From Bacillus sp. SA1-12 (GTDB taxonomy: Bacteria > Bacillota > Bacilli > Bacillales > Bacillaceae): a stretch of 64,000 nucleotides of DNA. Under the pieces are notes generated by a model. The model searched no databases and was not told the DNA's origin. It saw only the letters and a list, made by a program, of their open reading frames with translations. This document shows positions 46,152-56,385 of this stretch, piece by piece; position 1 is the first letter of the stretch; each line of letters begins with the position of its first letter. The position numbers were made by a program, and so were the translations under genes. The DNA lies in NCBI RefSeq assembly GCF_000981385.1, contig NZ_LATZ01000001.1, forward strand, positions 1 through 64,000, written 5' to 3'.

Positions 46152-47651
46152 TCATTTTCTAAATTTCGCTAAGCCTTCATTCAAGCCTTTAGTTTGTTGA
46201 TAAACTTCTCTATATAGAGTAAAAAGTTCCTGATACTTTTCAACGTTTTCTTGAATTGGCATATATGTTTTAGCCGGATGAATAAAGAGATCAGCTATTT
46301 CTTGAAGCGAGCTTGACCAACCAGCACCGTATGCTGCAAGAATAGCGGCTCCTATGCCTGGCCCTTGCTCGCTTTTTAATTTAATAATTTTTGCATTGAA
46401 GATATCCGCTTGAATTTGAAGCCATGTTTCATTTTTTGCACCGCCGCCAATGGAAGTAATCGTCTCGATTTTCTTGCCGCTGTCACGGAAAATTTCAATG
46501 GATTCATGTAAGGAGAATGTAATTCCCTCTAATACGGCACGAACAAAATCCTTTTTTGTATGAGAACCTTCCATACCGATGAAGCTGGCACGAATAGTTG
46601 GATCAGCATATGGTGTTCTTTCTCCAACTAAATAAGGTGTGAATAATAATCCATTTGAGCCAACCGGAACTTCTTCGATCCCATCCAATAATGCTTCAAA
46701 TGTCTCATTTTCAGCAAACACATCTTTAAACCAGCTTAAACTATATCCTGCCGCTAACGTGACTCCCATTGTATAAAAAGCATTTTCTTTACCATGGTTA
46801 AAATAATGAACCTTTCCAGCGAAATCACGATTATTCCTCTCTTCATAAGATAAAACAACCCCAGATGTTCCAACACTGCAGAGCGTATTTCCCTCTGATA
46901 AAATACCAGAACCAATTGCTCCGCAGGCATTGTCTGCTCCTCCAGCAAAAACTTTTGTGGCAGGAGAAAGTCCTGTTTCATTTGCAAATTGTTCTGTTAA
47001 CGTTCCTACACATTCATGTGATTCGACGAGCGGCGGACAAAAATCATGCTTGATTTCAAAAAGATCGCAAATTTCCCTGCTCCATTCTTTTTCTCCGACA
47101 TTTAATAATAATGTTCCGGCTGCATCAGAGTATTCACTGTGTATTTCTCCGGTCATTCGAAAACGCAAATAATCCTTTGGAAGCAAAAATACTGATGCTT
47201 GTTCAAAAATATGTGGTTCATGTTCTTTTACCCATAATATTTTTGGCAAGGTAAAGCCCTCTAATGCCGGGTTTTTTGTAATTTCAAGTAATCTTTCCTG
47301 ACCAACAACATCATAAATCTGTTTACATTGAGGAGTCGTTCTCACATCATTCCAAAGGATAGCATTTCGTAAAACATGATGTGATGGATCTAATAAAACA
47401 AGTCCGTGCATTTGTCCTGAGAAACTTATGCCCTCAATATCATTTACATCACCTGTAAATTTTTTTATAAGCTCTCCAAGACCTTCACGTGTTTTATCTA
47501 CCCATTGTTCCGGTTCCTGTTCACTATACCCAGATTTCTCATGGATTAAAGGATAGGATTTGGAAATTTCATGAGCAACATCCCCATTTTTATCCATTAA
47601 TAAAATTTTTACCGCACTTGTACCTAAATCAATCCCAATCACATATTTCAT
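46152..47651 (-). CDS. xylB: Xylulokinase
   Basis: A 499-residue FGGY kinase that phosphorylates D-xylulose. N-terminal VIGIDLGTSAVKILL, SFSGQMHGLVLLD (substrate site), FGGY-type signatures in GLLFTPYLVGERTPYADP and ITSIGGGAKNETWLQIQADIF. ATG 47651 (after AAGGGG) is chosen; TTG 47657 is alternative. It is divergent from xylR with a XylR-like operator between. No xylA gene is seen here, so xylose isomerase must be elsewhere if D-xylose is used. Confidence 0.95.
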   Translation of the reverse strand: MKYVIGIDLGTSAVKILLMDKNGDVAHEISKSYPLIHEKSGYSEQEPEQWVDKTREGLGELIKKFTGDVNDIEGISFSGQMHGLVLLDPSHHVLRNAILWNDVRTTPQCKQIYDVVGQERLLEITKNPALEGFTLPKILWVKEHEPHIFEQASVFLLPKDYLRFRMTGEIHSEYSDAAGTLLLNVGEKEWSREICDLFEIKHDFCPPLVESHECVGTLTEQFANETGLSPATKVFAGGADNACGAIGSGILSEGNTLCSVGTSGVVLSYEERNNRDFAGKVHYFNHGKENAFYTMGVTLAAGYSLSWFKDVFAENETFEALLDGIEEVPVGSNGLLFTPYLVGERTPYADPTIRASFIGMEGSHTKKDFVRAVLEGITFSLHESIEIFRDSGKKIETITSIGGGAKNETWLQIQADIFNAKIIKLKSEQGPGIGAAILAAYGAGWSSSLQEIADLFIHPAKTYMPIQENVEKYQELFTLYREVYQQTKGLNEGLAKFRK

Positions 47652-47786
47652 TCTCAAAACCCCTTATGATAAAAGATAAGGATTTGCGCTTAGACAGATC
47701 CTGAAAGTAAACCCTTACAAATAAATTGTTTTTAAAATCTGAATCTAGTATTTAACGTTACTATAATTTGTAGAAAACTAATTAAA

Positions 47787-47816
47787 ATTATATCATTGGG
47801 AAAAATGTTTGTCTAT
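47787..47816 (-). promoter_or_regulatory. Predicted xylB promoter
   Basis: On the minus strand TAGACA, 17-bp spacer, TATAAT (plus 47787-47792). The -35 lies inside the XylR-like operator. Confidence 0.6.
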
Positions 47817-47828
47817 CCAATAAACTAA
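47805..47828. promoter_or_regulatory. XylR-type operator
   Basis: On the minus strand TTAGTTTATT then GACAAACAT: two half-sites close to the known bacillar xyl operator (TTAGTTTGTTT...AACAAACTAA). It overlaps the xylB -35. Confidence 0.65.
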
Positions 47829-47842
47829 GTTTATACTTTTAA

Positions 47843-47856
47843 TGAGAACGTTTATA
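47843..47856 (-). promoter_or_regulatory. Possible cre site
   Basis: Minus strand TATAAACGTTCTCA fits TGWNANCGNTNWCA except for the second base. Suggests carbon catabolite control by CcpA. Confidence 0.45.
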
Positions 47857-47930
47857 ATGAAGGAATACCTCATAAGAAATAATTTGCTCTACTAAAAAAT
47901 AAAATGACATGTTGAAATTAGGTGACGTAT

Positions 47931-49088
47931 TTGAAATCAATAACTTGGAATCAGCAGGTAGTAAAGAAAAACAACACATCATTAGTCTTTCAAACCATCA
48001 CACAGCAAGAACCAATTTCGCGGGCTGATATTGCTCAACAATCCGGCTTAAATAAAGCTACTGTTTCCTCACTTGTCAATGAATTGCTGGAAAAGCAGCT
48101 TGTATATGAATCTGGACCGGGAGAATCCAGCGGCGGCCGCCGACCAGTACTCCTCCACTATAATCGTGTTGCAGGATATTCAATCGGAATTGATGTAGGA
48201 GTAAATTATATTTTAGGGGTTGTAACGGATTTAAAGGGAAAAATCATTACTGAACACCATGTACGGATGAAAAATTCTTCTTTTGAATCAGTAATTGACC
48301 AAGTAAAAACGATTATTAAAACCTTAATAAAGGATGTCCCTAAAAGCCCTTATGGAATTATTGGAGTTGGGATCGGCATACCTGGTATCGTTGATAAAAA
48401 AGGAAAAGTACTGCTTGCGCCAAATTTAGGCTGGAAGAATTGTGAAATCAAACAAACAATTGAAGAGGAATTTAATCTTCCTGTCATTATTGAAAATGAA
48501 GCAAACGCTGGGGCCTATGGTGAAAAGCAATTTGGTGCAGGGCAATCTTTCCATGATATTATCTATGTTAGCGCAGGTATCGGGATTGGTGTAGGACTGA
48601 TTTTAAATAACCAGTTATACCAAGGTGTAAATGGCTTTTCAGGTGAAATGGGACATATGGTTATTCAAACGAATGGCGCTCCATGCAGCTGTGGAAGCAA
48701 TGGTTGCTGGGAAGTATATGCATCTGAGCATGCCCTGCTAAACAGGGCAGAAGATGAACAGACACTGGAGTCATTGATTGAATTAGCCAAGAAGAAAGAC
48801 AAACATGCGATTTCATTATTTAAAGAAATCGGTCAATATTTAGGATTTGGAATAAATAATATTATTAACACCTTTAATCCTGAACAAATTATTATTGGAA
48901 ACCGCTTAGCAATGGCAAAAGAATGGATTGAGCAGCCACTGTTAGAAATCGTTTATTCTCGTGCTCTTTCATTTCAACAAAAAGACCTGCAAATTAGCTT
49001 CGCTAAGCACTTAACCCATTCAGCTGCTCTAGGTGTTGCTGCCTTTACAGCAGAGGGCTTTATTAATCGAGAATTAAAGGAGTACTAA
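47931..49088 (+). CDS. xylR: Xylose repressor XylR (ROK family)
   Basis: A 385-residue repressor: N-terminal wHTH (ISRADIAQQSGLNKATVSSLVNELLEK, about 25-65) and a ROK domain (about 80-380: GIDVGVNYILGVVTDLKG, IENEANAGAYGEK, GEMGHMVIQ with the zinc cluster CSCGSNGCWE). It represses the divergent xylB and is relieved by xylose. TTG 47931 with AGGTGA five bases before is the likely start; GTG 47922 overlaps that site. A terminator follows at 49097. Confidence 0.92.
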   Translation: MKSITWNQQVVKKNNTSLVFQTITQQEPISRADIAQQSGLNKATVSSLVNELLEKQLVYESGPGESSGGRRPVLLHYNRVAGYSIGIDVGVNYILGVVTDLKGKIITEHHVRMKNSSFESVIDQVKTIIKTLIKDVPKSPYGIIGVGIGIPGIVDKKGKVLLAPNLGWKNCEIKQTIEEEFNLPVIIENEANAGAYGEKQFGAGQSFHDIIYVSAGIGIGVGLILNNQLYQGVNGFSGEMGHMVIQTNGAPCSCGSNGCWEVYASEHALLNRAEDEQTLESLIELAKKKDKHAISLFKEIGQYLGFGINNIINTFNPEQIIIGNRLAMAKEWIEQPLLEIVYSRALSFQQKDLQISFAKHLTHSAALGVAAFTAEGFINRELKEY

Positions 49089-49096
49089 AATTTGCG

Positions 49097-49127
49097 GCTG
49101 GTTTGTGACAATGAAACCAGCTTTTTT
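49097..49127 (+). terminator. Terminator after xylR
   Basis: Arms GCTGGTTT and AAACCAGC, then TTTTTTAT. Confidence 0.85.
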
Positions 49128-49149
49128 ATCTTAAACCACTGTGAAACTT

Positions 49150-49290
49150 TCCTGTTCTTTCTGCTACAAGCACTCATCTTAATGTGTGGTTCCAATGCCT
49201 TTGCACTCTGGACGCTTAGTTAGGTCTCTCCTGCCCTTTATCTCTCACAGGAGTCTCACGTTTGCGTTCCAAAGTTGTGGAGCGCTTTTC
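49150..49290 (+). repeat. Dispersed repeat family C, copy 3
   Basis: GCTTAGTTAGGTCTCTCC then CTCACAGGAGTCTCACG, followed by a TTTGCGTTCC ending as in copy 1 (TTTGC). Non-coding, after the xylR terminator. Confidence 0.45.
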
Positions 49291-49317
49291 CATAGTTTTA
49301 AAATTTTATCATTTCAA

Positions 49318-49360
49318 AAAGCATAAAAAATCCGGCATCCATATAGGAGACCGGATTAAT
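49318..49360. repeat. Short hairpin
   Basis: Arms AATCCGG and CCGGATT about 15 nt apart, in AT-rich context; possible terminator. Confidence 0.4.
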
Positions 49361-49374
49361 TATTGAGATAAGGT

Positions 49375-49510
49375 GCCGCGATTGCCGCATCATCATTATA
49401 GAGTTTTAGACCACCACTCCTACAAGTGGGTGTTCGCAGAAGCTTTCGTATCTTCCTCTACATGTGGAGGCTTGATATTCCGTCTTCAATGTAAAACTCC
49501 CTATTTCAGC
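49375..49510 (-). mobile_element. Possible IS200/IS605-type remnant with structured RNA
   Basis: A hairpin-rich non-coding segment: CCACTCC...AGTGGGTG and CCTCTACATGTGGAGG arms in close succession, then a GC-poor end. From memory it resembles the RNA-coding ends of IS200/IS605 elements in Bacillus, but no TnpA or TnpB frame is present, so it would be a solo remnant. Low certainty. Confidence 0.35.
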
Positions 49511-49646
49511 TTAAAGGTTAAAACTTTATAAAAAATGCGTACAGCGCAGCTTGTATTGTTATAATACTAGATTAATGCAATAAATGCAATAGGGAAATCT
49601 CCTAAAGCTAATGTCATAATCATCGTGTTTTTTAGATAAATGCTGA

Positions 49647-49910
49647 TTACCACCTAGAACCATTTGGATTCGGACATGTTTTAGCAGAAAATTTCGCCCT
49701 ATATTCAACAAGACATCCACTATGTGAACAGGTAGTGCCATAGACCAACGATGGACAGGCTGTACAAGTATTAACTCTCTGGTCGTATATGGTTTTTGTC
49801 ACCATAACAGTTGGGTTAATTTTGCTCTTTGAAAGGATCTGATCCACTTCTTGCCTTTTTACAATAACATTTCTCGTACATCCCTTACAAATCGTCGTGT
49901 TATCTCTCAT
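49647..49910 (-). CDS. Cys-rich small protein (DUF6171-like)
   Basis: An 87-residue protein with two Cys pairs in zinc-ribbon spacing: CKGC near residue 8, CTAC near 49, then CSHSGC and a late Cys (KTCPNPNG). Length and Cys pattern resemble the DUF6171 family in Bacillaceae, to be checked. Probably metal-binding; no catalytic motif. Start ATG 49910; an upstream AAGGGGTGACC site is visible. Single gene near the repeat cluster. Confidence 0.6.
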   Translation of the reverse strand: MRDNTTICKGCTRNVIVKRQEVDQILSKSKINPTVMVTKTIYDQRVNTCTACPSLVYGTTCSHSGCLVEYRAKFSAKTCPNPNGSRW

Positions 49911-49931
49911 TGAAGGTCACCCCTTATAAGA

Positions 49932-50055
49932 AAAGCGCAAGCGTCTTGCCTAGCCTCGGGCAATAAGATGAATTGAATTAGAGGGCGCGTCCTTTGCCTT
50001 CAATTCCAATTTGATTAAGACCCTAGAGGGGCTAGGCTCCGGAGCTAGTCACAAA
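49932..50055 (+). repeat. Dispersed repeat family B, copy 3
   Basis: GCGCAAGCGTCTTGCC, CGCGTCCTTTGCCTTCAATT, CCCTAGAGGGGCTAGG, GAGCTAGTCACAAAAAC: same order of blocks as the copy at 15605. It is followed by a family A copy, again as at 15605. Confidence 0.6.
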
Positions 50056-50094
50056 AACAAAAACTATGTTAAAAATTAATATTTACTATTAAAA

Positions 50095-50177
50095 AAGGTC
50101 TGCCCTTATATCCCAATCTTGGTGAGCAGTAAAACCCCAATGTTGGAAGTCTTACACTATTTATAGACAGACCCTTA
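50095..50177. repeat. Hairpin repeat family A copy after abfA
   Basis: Ends AAGGTCTGCCCTTATA and TATAGACAGACCCTTA are inverted repeats. Sits right behind the abfA stop, so it may serve as its terminator. Confidence 0.65.
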
Positions 50178-50196
50178 CTTCGTAAAAACTTCTTAA

Positions 50197-51684
50197 TTAT
50201 TCAATTGTAAGTAACACAACAGACATTGGCGGTAATGTAACATCCAATTGTTCATTCTCAATTGATGCTTGAGTAAACTCAGTTGGCTTTACAACCTCTG
50301 GCTGTTCAAACGTGTTATGAGCATCAATTGTATCAGCTGTAAGAATTTTACCTGATAGACTTGAAACTTGTTCTTTTAATCCGCGCAGCTGAATTGAAAG
50401 AGATGCAGATTCTTTATGATCGATATTACACAAGCTAATGTTAATTTTGCCATCCTTGTCTTTTGATGCAGAAACGGTTACTTGCGGAAGCTCTTGATCA
50501 TTGTATTTAAAAGTACCAACAGCTGCTTCAACTGCTAAATTTGTCGCGTCCTGATGAACCTTATACATATCAAATACATGATATGTTGGAGTAAGAATCA
50601 TTTTTTCTCCTTCTGTCAGCACCATTGCTTGCAGTACGTTTACAGTTTGTGCAATGTTTGTCATTTGCACACGATCACTATGCTTTTGGAAAATATGGAA
50701 GTGAACCGCAGCAACTAATGCATCACGAATTGAATTTTGCTGGTAAAGGAATCCTGGGTTTGTTCCCTCTTCAACATCAAACCATGTTCCCCATTCATCT
50801 ATAATCATACCTACTCGTTTTTCAGGATCATATTTATCCATAATTGTGCTATGCTTTGTAATTAACTCGTCCATATGAAGAGCTTTTTTCATGGTGATAA
50901 ACCATTCATCTTCTGGGAAATTGGTCGCTGAACCTTTGCCTAACCAGAAGTCTCCTGGGATTGTGTAATAATGAAGGCTAAGACCGTCCATGAAACGGCC
51001 AGCCTCACGCATAAGTACCTCTGTCCAATTGTAGTCATCTACATTTGCTCCACCGGCAATTTTATAGATTTTGTTGTCACCATAGTTTCTTACATATGTT
51101 TGGTAACGGCGATAAAGATCTGCATAATATTCAGGGCGCATGTTTCCGCCACAGCCCCAGTTCTCATTTCCAACTCCAAAGTATGTTAATTTCCAAGGCT
51201 CTTGTCTGCCATTCTCTTGACGCCAGTTTGCCATTGGAGATTCGCCATCAAATGTCATATATTCTACCCATTCAGACATTTCTTGAACAGTACCACTGCC
51301 TACATTACCACAAATATATGGCTCACAATTTAACATTTCACATAGCATCATAAATTCATGTGTGCCAAAATGGTTATTTTCAACAACGCCGCCCCAGTGT
51401 GTATTTACCATGCGTTTACGATTTTCTCTCGGCCCAACGCCATCTTTCCAATGATACTCATCAGCAAAGCAGCCTCCTGGCCAGCGAAGAACCGGGATCT
51501 GAATTTGTTTTAGCGCTTCCAAAACATCATTGCGAATTCCATTAGTATTCGGGATTGGTGAATCCTCGCCTACCCAAATTCCTTCATAAATACAACGACC
51601 TAAATGTTCTGCAAAATGACCATAAATATTACGGTTAATCGTTCCTTTTTCAACATCTGCATTAATTACGATTGAATTTTTCAA
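50197..51684 (-). CDS. abfA: Alpha-L-arabinofuranosidase (GH51)
   Basis: A 495-residue intracellular GH51 enzyme that removes arabinofuranosyl units from arabino-oligosaccharides. The acid/base Glu is in [12 protein letters not shown] and the nucleophile Glu in [11 protein letters not shown]; no signal peptide. TTG start 51684 with AAAGGATGA before it. It is the last gene of the ara cluster, 120 bp after araA with a long hairpin between. Confidence 0.95.
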   Translation of the reverse strand: MKNSIVINADVEKGTINRNIYGHFAEHLGRCIYEGIWVGEDSPIPNTNGIRNDVLEALKQIQIPVLRWPGGCFADEYHWKDGVGPRENRKRMVNTHWGGVVENNHFGTHEFMMLCEMLNCEPYICGNVGSGTVQEMSEWVEYMTFDGESPMANWRQENGRQEPWKLTYFGVGNENWGCGGNMRPEYYADLYRRYQTYVRNYGDNKIYKIAGGANVDDYNWTEVLMREAGRFMDGLSLHYYTIPGDFWLGKGSATNFPEDEWFITMKKALHMDELITKHSTIMDKYDPEKRVGMIIDEWGTWFDVEEGTNPGFLYQQNSIRDALVAAVHFHIFQKHSDRVQMTNIAQTVNVLQAMVLTEGEKMILTPTYHVFDMYKVHQDATNLAVEAAVGTFKYNDQELPQVTVSASKDKDGKINISLCNIDHKESASLSIQLRGLKEQVSSLSGKILTADTIDAHNTFEQPEVVKPTEFTQASIENEQLDVTLPPMSVVLLTIE

Positions 51685-51718
51685 TTCTGATCATCCTTTA
51701 CAAAAGATTATAAGAAAA

Positions 51719-51795
51719 CGAGGTTGAACCAAAGCTCTGCTATTTTCATAGACTTTTGTGTTTATTTCCATCGCTTTAGTCAACCTCGCTGTTTT
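51719..51795 (-). terminator. Long hairpin between araA and abfA
   Basis: Outer arms GCGAGGTTGACTAAAGC and GCTTTGGTTCAACCTCG (minus strand; imperfect) around an AT-rich loop. It likely lowers read-through into abfA; T-rich tail follows. Confidence 0.65.
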
Positions 51796-51803
51796 TTGGC
51801 TAA

Positions 51804-53288
51804 TTATTTATAGATAACATCGTTCCAACGTAATTCATTAATGAATGCATGTTTGTTTGTGTCATTATTAATAAGTACACACTCAATTCCTACTAAGTCA
51901 GCCCAGTCTCTTAGTTGTTCTGTTGTCACTTTATATGAATAGACTGTGTGGTGGGCACCGCCGGCGATGATCCAATTCTCAGCTCCCTCACTTAAAGAAG
52001 GCTGTGGAGTCCATAATACTCTTGCAACTGGTAAATTTGGCAATTCAATTTCAGGCTGTATCGCATCAACTTCGTTTACAACAAGGCGGAAACGATGGCC
52101 AAGGTCAATGATTGAAGCGTTAAGGGCAGCACCGCTTTTACCGTCAAAGATCAGGCGAGCTGGATCTTCTTTTCCGCCAATACCTAATGGATACACAGCA
52201 ATTTTCGGTTTTGTTGCTGTAATAGTAGGACAAACCTCAAGCATATGTGATCCAAGCACAAGTTCATTTCCTGGCTCAAAGTGGTACGTATAATCCTCCA
52301 TAAATGAAGTGTCTTCATTATCAGCAATGATTTTAGAGATACGAACAAGTGCAGCCGTTTTCCAATCACCTTCACCAGCAAAACCATAACCTTGAGCCAT
52401 TAAACGTTGAACGGCAAGACCTGGTAATTGCTTCATACCATGAAGATCCTCAAAAGTAGTTGTAAATGCAGTATAATTGCCTTCCTCTAAAAATGCCTTC
52501 ATCCCCAGCTCAATTCTTGCCTGATAGCGAATTGACTCACGGACTGATCCATCAACAAGTCCTTCAGAAACAATCTCATACTCTTCTTCATATTCCTTCA
52601 TTAAATCATCTACTTGTTGTTCAGAAATATCATTCATACGTTGGACTAAATCACCGATACCGTATCCATTAATAGTCCAGCCTAGCTTAATTTGCGCCTC
52701 TACTTTGTCGCCTTCTGTAACAGCAACACGTCTCATGTTATCACCAAAACGAGCAACTTTTAGATGCTGGCTTTCAGAGAATGCGACTGCTGTACGCATC
52801 CAGCTGCCGATTTTGCTTCTAACGTCGCTATTTTCCCAATGTCCAACAACTACTTTACGTTTAACATTTAATCTAGTTGCCATGAAACCAAATTCACGGT
52901 CACCGTGCGCAGATTGATTGGTATTCATAAAATCCATATCAATGCTATCCCAAGGGATATCACGATTAAATTGTGTGTGTAAATGCAGCATTGGCTTTTG
53001 TAAGGCAGTAAGGCCTGCGATCCACATTTTTGCGGGAGAGAATGTGTGCATCCAAGTAACGATACCCGCACAGTTTTCATCTGCATTTGCTTCTAAGCAT
53101 AATCTGCGGATGGAATCAGCCTCTTTTAATACTGATTTAAACACCAATTTGTACGTAACTGCAGGATCACGATCAAGCGCTTCTGTAATAACTCTTGAAT
53201 TTGCTTCAACCTCTTTAATTGTTTCTTCTCCATATAAGTCTTGACTTCCTGTGACAAACCAGAATTCATAAGGTTTTACTGTTAACAT
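51804..53288 (-). CDS. araA: L-arabinose isomerase
   Basis: A 494-residue enzyme that converts L-arabinose to L-ribulose. N-terminal MLTVKPYEFWFVTGSQDLYGE is the family start; metal ligands are in the EGSGYGFAGEGDWKT-type region (AQGYGFAGEGDWKTAALVRI) and DYTYHFEPGNE, plus a late GGAHHTVYS. Length 494 compares with 496 in B. subtilis. RBS GGGGG before ATG. Second-last gene of the araBDA operon. Confidence 0.97.
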   Translation of the reverse strand: MLTVKPYEFWFVTGSQDLYGEETIKEVEANSRVITEALDRDPAVTYKLVFKSVLKEADSIRRLCLEANADENCAGIVTWMHTFSPAKMWIAGLTALQKPMLHLHTQFNRDIPWDSIDMDFMNTNQSAHGDREFGFMATRLNVKRKVVVGHWENSDVRSKIGSWMRTAVAFSESQHLKVARFGDNMRRVAVTEGDKVEAQIKLGWTINGYGIGDLVQRMNDISEQQVDDLMKEYEEEYEIVSEGLVDGSVRESIRYQARIELGMKAFLEEGNYTAFTTTFEDLHGMKQLPGLAVQRLMAQGYGFAGEGDWKTAALVRISKIIADNEDTSFMEDYTYHFEPGNELVLGSHMLEVCPTITATKPKIAVYPLGIGGKEDPARLIFDGKSGAALNASIIDLGHRFRLVVNEVDAIQPEIELPNLPVARVLWTPQPSLSEGAENWIIAGGAHHTVYSYKVTTEQLRDWADLVGIECVLINNDTNKHAFINELRWNDVIYK

Positions 53289-53318
53289 GTTGGTTTCCCC
53301 CTTGAGATATGATTATGA

Positions 53319-54032
53319 TTATAAATTTATCTTTGAAGTTGTTTGGCCATAGTATGCGTTAGCACCATGTTTACGTAGATAATGCTTATCTAATAGAAAT
53401 TGGTCAATTGGCTGGACACTCGGATTTAATTGAAACGTGTGTAAAGCCATTTTTGCCACTTCTTCTAACACCACTGCATTATGGACGGCTTGCATGGCAT
53501 CTTTTCCCCAGCAAAATGGTGCATGACCTGATACTAGCACACCAGGCATAGCTGCTGGATCAAGTCCTGCCTTTTCAAATGTTTCGATGATAACATTTCC
53601 TGTTTCCAACTCATAAGCACGAGTTATTTCTTCCTCAGTTAAAGGTCTTGTACATGGGATTTCCCCATAATAATAATCAGCATGTGTTGTGCCTAATGCA
53701 GGAATTGCACGACCAGCTTGTGCCCAGCTTGTTGCCCATGGTGAATGTGTGTGAACGACACCACCTATTTTAGGAAATGCTTTGTATAACGCTAAATGAG
53801 TAGCAGTATCTGATGAAGGTCGCAAATCACCTTCCACAATTTCTCCTTCAAGATTAACAACAACCAAATCCTCTGCCTTTAACTCATCGTAAGCAACCCC
53901 GCTTGGCTTAATGACTACAAGACCTTTTTCTCGATCAATGCCGCTTACATTCCCCCAAGTAAAGGTGACCATTTCATATTTTGGTAAAAGTAAATTTGCT
54001 TTAAGTACTTGTTCTTTCAATGTTTCAAGCAT
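53319..54032 (-). CDS. araD: L-ribulose-5-phosphate 4-epimerase
   Basis: A 237-residue class II aldolase-like epimerase that makes D-xylulose 5-phosphate. Zinc ligands: [13 protein letters not shown] (His-x-His) and a late His in [19 protein letters not shown] and [10 protein letters not shown] bind phosphate. ATG 54032 is chosen with GGGGAGAT seven bases before; the upstream ATG lies before that site. It sits between araB and araA, on the same transcript. Confidence 0.96.
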   Translation of the reverse strand: MLETLKEQVLKANLLLPKYEMVTFTWGNVSGIDREKGLVVIKPSGVAYDELKAEDLVVVNLEGEIVEGDLRPSSDTATHLALYKAFPKIGGVVHTHSPWATSWAQAGRAIPALGTTHADYYYGEIPCTRPLTEEEITRAYELETGNVIIETFEKAGLDPAAMPGVLVSGHAPFCWGKDAMQAVHNAVVLEEVAKMALHTFQLNPSVQPIDQFLLDKHYLRKHGANAYYGQTTSKINL

Positions 54033-54121
54033 TTTTTCATCTCCCCTCTTTATAAGGTGGGACAATCGATCAGAATGATCTTTTGCTCCACCGTCTCGAT
54101 TAGGATTGTCTCTGTCATTTA

Positions 54122-55822
54122 TTATTGTGAAACTTCTATTTTTTCTTGAGTTTTAGAAGAACTCGCTTTCTTAATTTTCTTCAGGTTCTTCATGACGTTA
54201 TTTTCGCCGCGGCCGAAATAATCATATAAACGTGTATACTCCGCAAACAATTGATCATAAACGTTTACATTATCTCGTTTTGGCTGATAAACCTCATCTT
54301 TTAATCTAGCCATCTCTTTTGCAGCATCTTTTATATCATCGTAGCCGCCGCGCTCTTTACCAGCTGCAACAGCCCCAAACATAGCAGATCCTAAAGCAGG
54401 AGTTTGTGAAGAGGCTGAGATTTTAATTTCCATATTTAAAACATCAGAGTAAATTTGCATCATTAGCGCATTCTTTTCAGCAATACCGCCGCAGGCATAA
54501 ACTTCATTAATCGGAACCCCGCTATTTCTGAAAGCTTCAACAATTGTACGTGTTCCATACGCTGTTGCTTCAATAAGTGCGCGATAAATTTCTTCAGGCT
54601 TAGTGAGTAATGTTGCTCCAAGTAAAACACCTGTTAAATCAGCATCAACTAATGTTGAACGATTTCCATTCCACCAATCCAAAGCGACTAAACCGCTTTC
54701 ACCAACCTCAAGCTGGGCTGCTTTTTCTGTCAACAACTGGTGAATGTTTACTCCTTTTGCCTCTGCCTCTTTGTAGTAGCTAGCAGGAACACAATTTTCA
54801 GTAAACCATTCAAAGTGATCTCCTACACAAGATTGACCTGCTTCGTACCCCATTAATCCAGGGATGACACCATCTTCAACGACTCCGCACATACCAGGAA
54901 CAACCTTTTCTTCGTCACCTAATAAAATATGGCAAGTAGATGTTCCCATGATCATTAGCAGTTTTCCAGGTTCCGTAATACCTACAGCTGGAACCGCAAC
55001 ATGCGCATCAACGTTTGCAATTGCCACTGCAGTTCCTGGGTTAAGACCAAGTAACTTCGCAGCTTGCAAAGTTAACTCCCCCGCTTTTGATCCAATTGGG
55101 AAGATTTCATTTGATAACTTTTCTTCTACTACATTTTCTAAGCGTTCATCTAAAGCTTTAAAAAACTCTTTCGTTGGATATCCTTCTTGCTTATGCCAGA
55201 TCGCCTTGTAACCAGCCGTACAGCTATTTCTTCTCAAATCACCAGTTAATTGAGAGATAACCCAATCAGTTGCTTCAACAAATTGGTCTGTCGCTTCATA
55301 AACCTCCGGCGCTTCATTAAGAATTTGCCAAAGCTTCGGAACGAGCCATTCAGAAGAGATTTTTCCGCCATATCTTTGCAGGAACTTCTCCCCTCTTGTT
55401 TCAGCGATTTCGTTTAAGCGATTAGCTTCATCCTGTGCTGCATGGTGCTTCCAGAGCTTAACATAGCCATGTGGATGATCTTTAAATTCTTCTGTTAAGC
55501 ATAAAGGTGTTCCATGCTGATTAATCGGTAAAACGGTACAAGCCGTAAAGTCAATTCCAAGGCCGATTACATCATTTGGAGAAACATTTGCTTGTTTTAA
55601 TATTTCCGGTATCGTTATTTCTAACACTTCCATGTAATCTGTTGGATGCTGTAAGGCCCAATCATTTTCAAGCTTTGTTACACCATCTGGTAAAAATTCA
55701 TCCATCACTCCGTGTGTATATGGTTTAACGGCAGTAGCAATCTCTTTTCCAGTACCAATTTCAACAAGAACAGCTCTTCCAGACTGTGTTCCATAGTCTA
55801 CACCAATTGAATACTTTGCCAT
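54122..55822 (-). CDS. araB: Ribulokinase
   Basis: A 566-residue FGGY kinase phosphorylating L-ribulose. N-terminal [25 protein letters not shown] substrate region, [12 protein letters not shown], and a late FGGY signature [22 protein letters not shown] with [10 protein letters not shown]. The C-terminus has a Lys-rich extension ([14 protein letters not shown]). RBS GGGGGGA before ATG. First gene of the araBDA-abfA unit, behind the AraR-like operators. Confidence 0.97.
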   Translation of the reverse strand: MAKYSIGVDYGTQSGRAVLVEIGTGKEIATAVKPYTHGVMDEFLPDGVTKLENDWALQHPTDYMEVLEITIPEILKQANVSPNDVIGLGIDFTACTVLPINQHGTPLCLTEEFKDHPHGYVKLWKHHAAQDEANRLNEIAETRGEKFLQRYGGKISSEWLVPKLWQILNEAPEVYEATDQFVEATDWVISQLTGDLRRNSCTAGYKAIWHKQEGYPTKEFFKALDERLENVVEEKLSNEIFPIGSKAGELTLQAAKLLGLNPGTAVAIANVDAHVAVPAVGITEPGKLLMIMGTSTCHILLGDEEKVVPGMCGVVEDGVIPGLMGYEAGQSCVGDHFEWFTENCVPASYYKEAEAKGVNIHQLLTEKAAQLEVGESGLVALDWWNGNRSTLVDADLTGVLLGATLLTKPEEIYRALIEATAYGTRTIVEAFRNSGVPINEVYACGGIAEKNALMMQIYSDVLNMEIKISASSQTPALGSAMFGAVAAGKERGGYDDIKDAAKEMARLKDEVYQPKRDNVNVYDQLFAEYTRLYDYFGRGENNVMKNLKKIKKASSSKTQEKIEVSQ

Positions 55823-55885
55823 TTTAATCCCCCCAGCCTTTTTCTATTAATCAATTAATCTTCATTTATAATTAGTTTCATTTTG

Positions 55886-55901
55886 CATTATCCGTACAAG
55901 T
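55886..55901. promoter_or_regulatory. AraR-like site, downstream copy
   Basis: CATTATCCGTACAAGT matches the AraR consensus ATTTGTACGTACAAAT at 11 of 16 positions, incl. CGTACAA. About +90 from the predicted araB transcription start. Confidence 0.5.
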
Positions 55902-55969
55902 TAGAGAAGTAATTAACAATCATTAACAAAAATCCGCTTTCATTCCGTAAATATCTTAAAAATCACTCA

Positions 55970-55985
55970 ACTTATACGTATAACC
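55970..55985. promoter_or_regulatory. AraR-like site, start-proximal
   Basis: Perfect palindrome TTATACGTATAA (55972-55983) with partial consensus flanks. It covers the first bases after the predicted araB start point. Its centre is 84 bp (eight helical turns) from the other site. Confidence 0.5.
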
Positions 55986-56294
55986 TTAAGTTCATTTTAG
56001 CACTTCTCTCATTTTTTTCAATACAAATTTCAGATTTATTTTCGCAAATTTGTACTTTTTATTTATTCGCCGCCTAACTCATCCTTACAAGTTGGTTTTA
56101 TTGTTTTAAAGTTAATTTTTTCCGGTCATTAGTCATTGTTTAGTGGTCTTTTTTTGTGGGTGAATCTTTGGAAGATGTAGAAGAATAAGGGGATGCAAAA
56201 CTCTTTGATGAGCAGCATATTTAGGGGAAATTTGTCAACCATGCCGATTTATTTAAAATATATAATCTATGATTAATATTAATCGGCTAAGAGT

Positions 56295-56385
56295 AAAAAG
56301 AGACTGGATCAAACGTTTAAAGCTCCTCTGAATACATTGTCTTAAATGTTGAGGAATTCCTAACGATTTTGAATCAGTCTCTTTT
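56295..56385 (-). terminator. Terminator after the HAD gene
   Basis: Outer arms AAAGAGACTGGATCAAA and TTGAATCAGTCTCTTT with one mismatch (minus strand), loop long and AT-rich. Confidence 0.7.
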
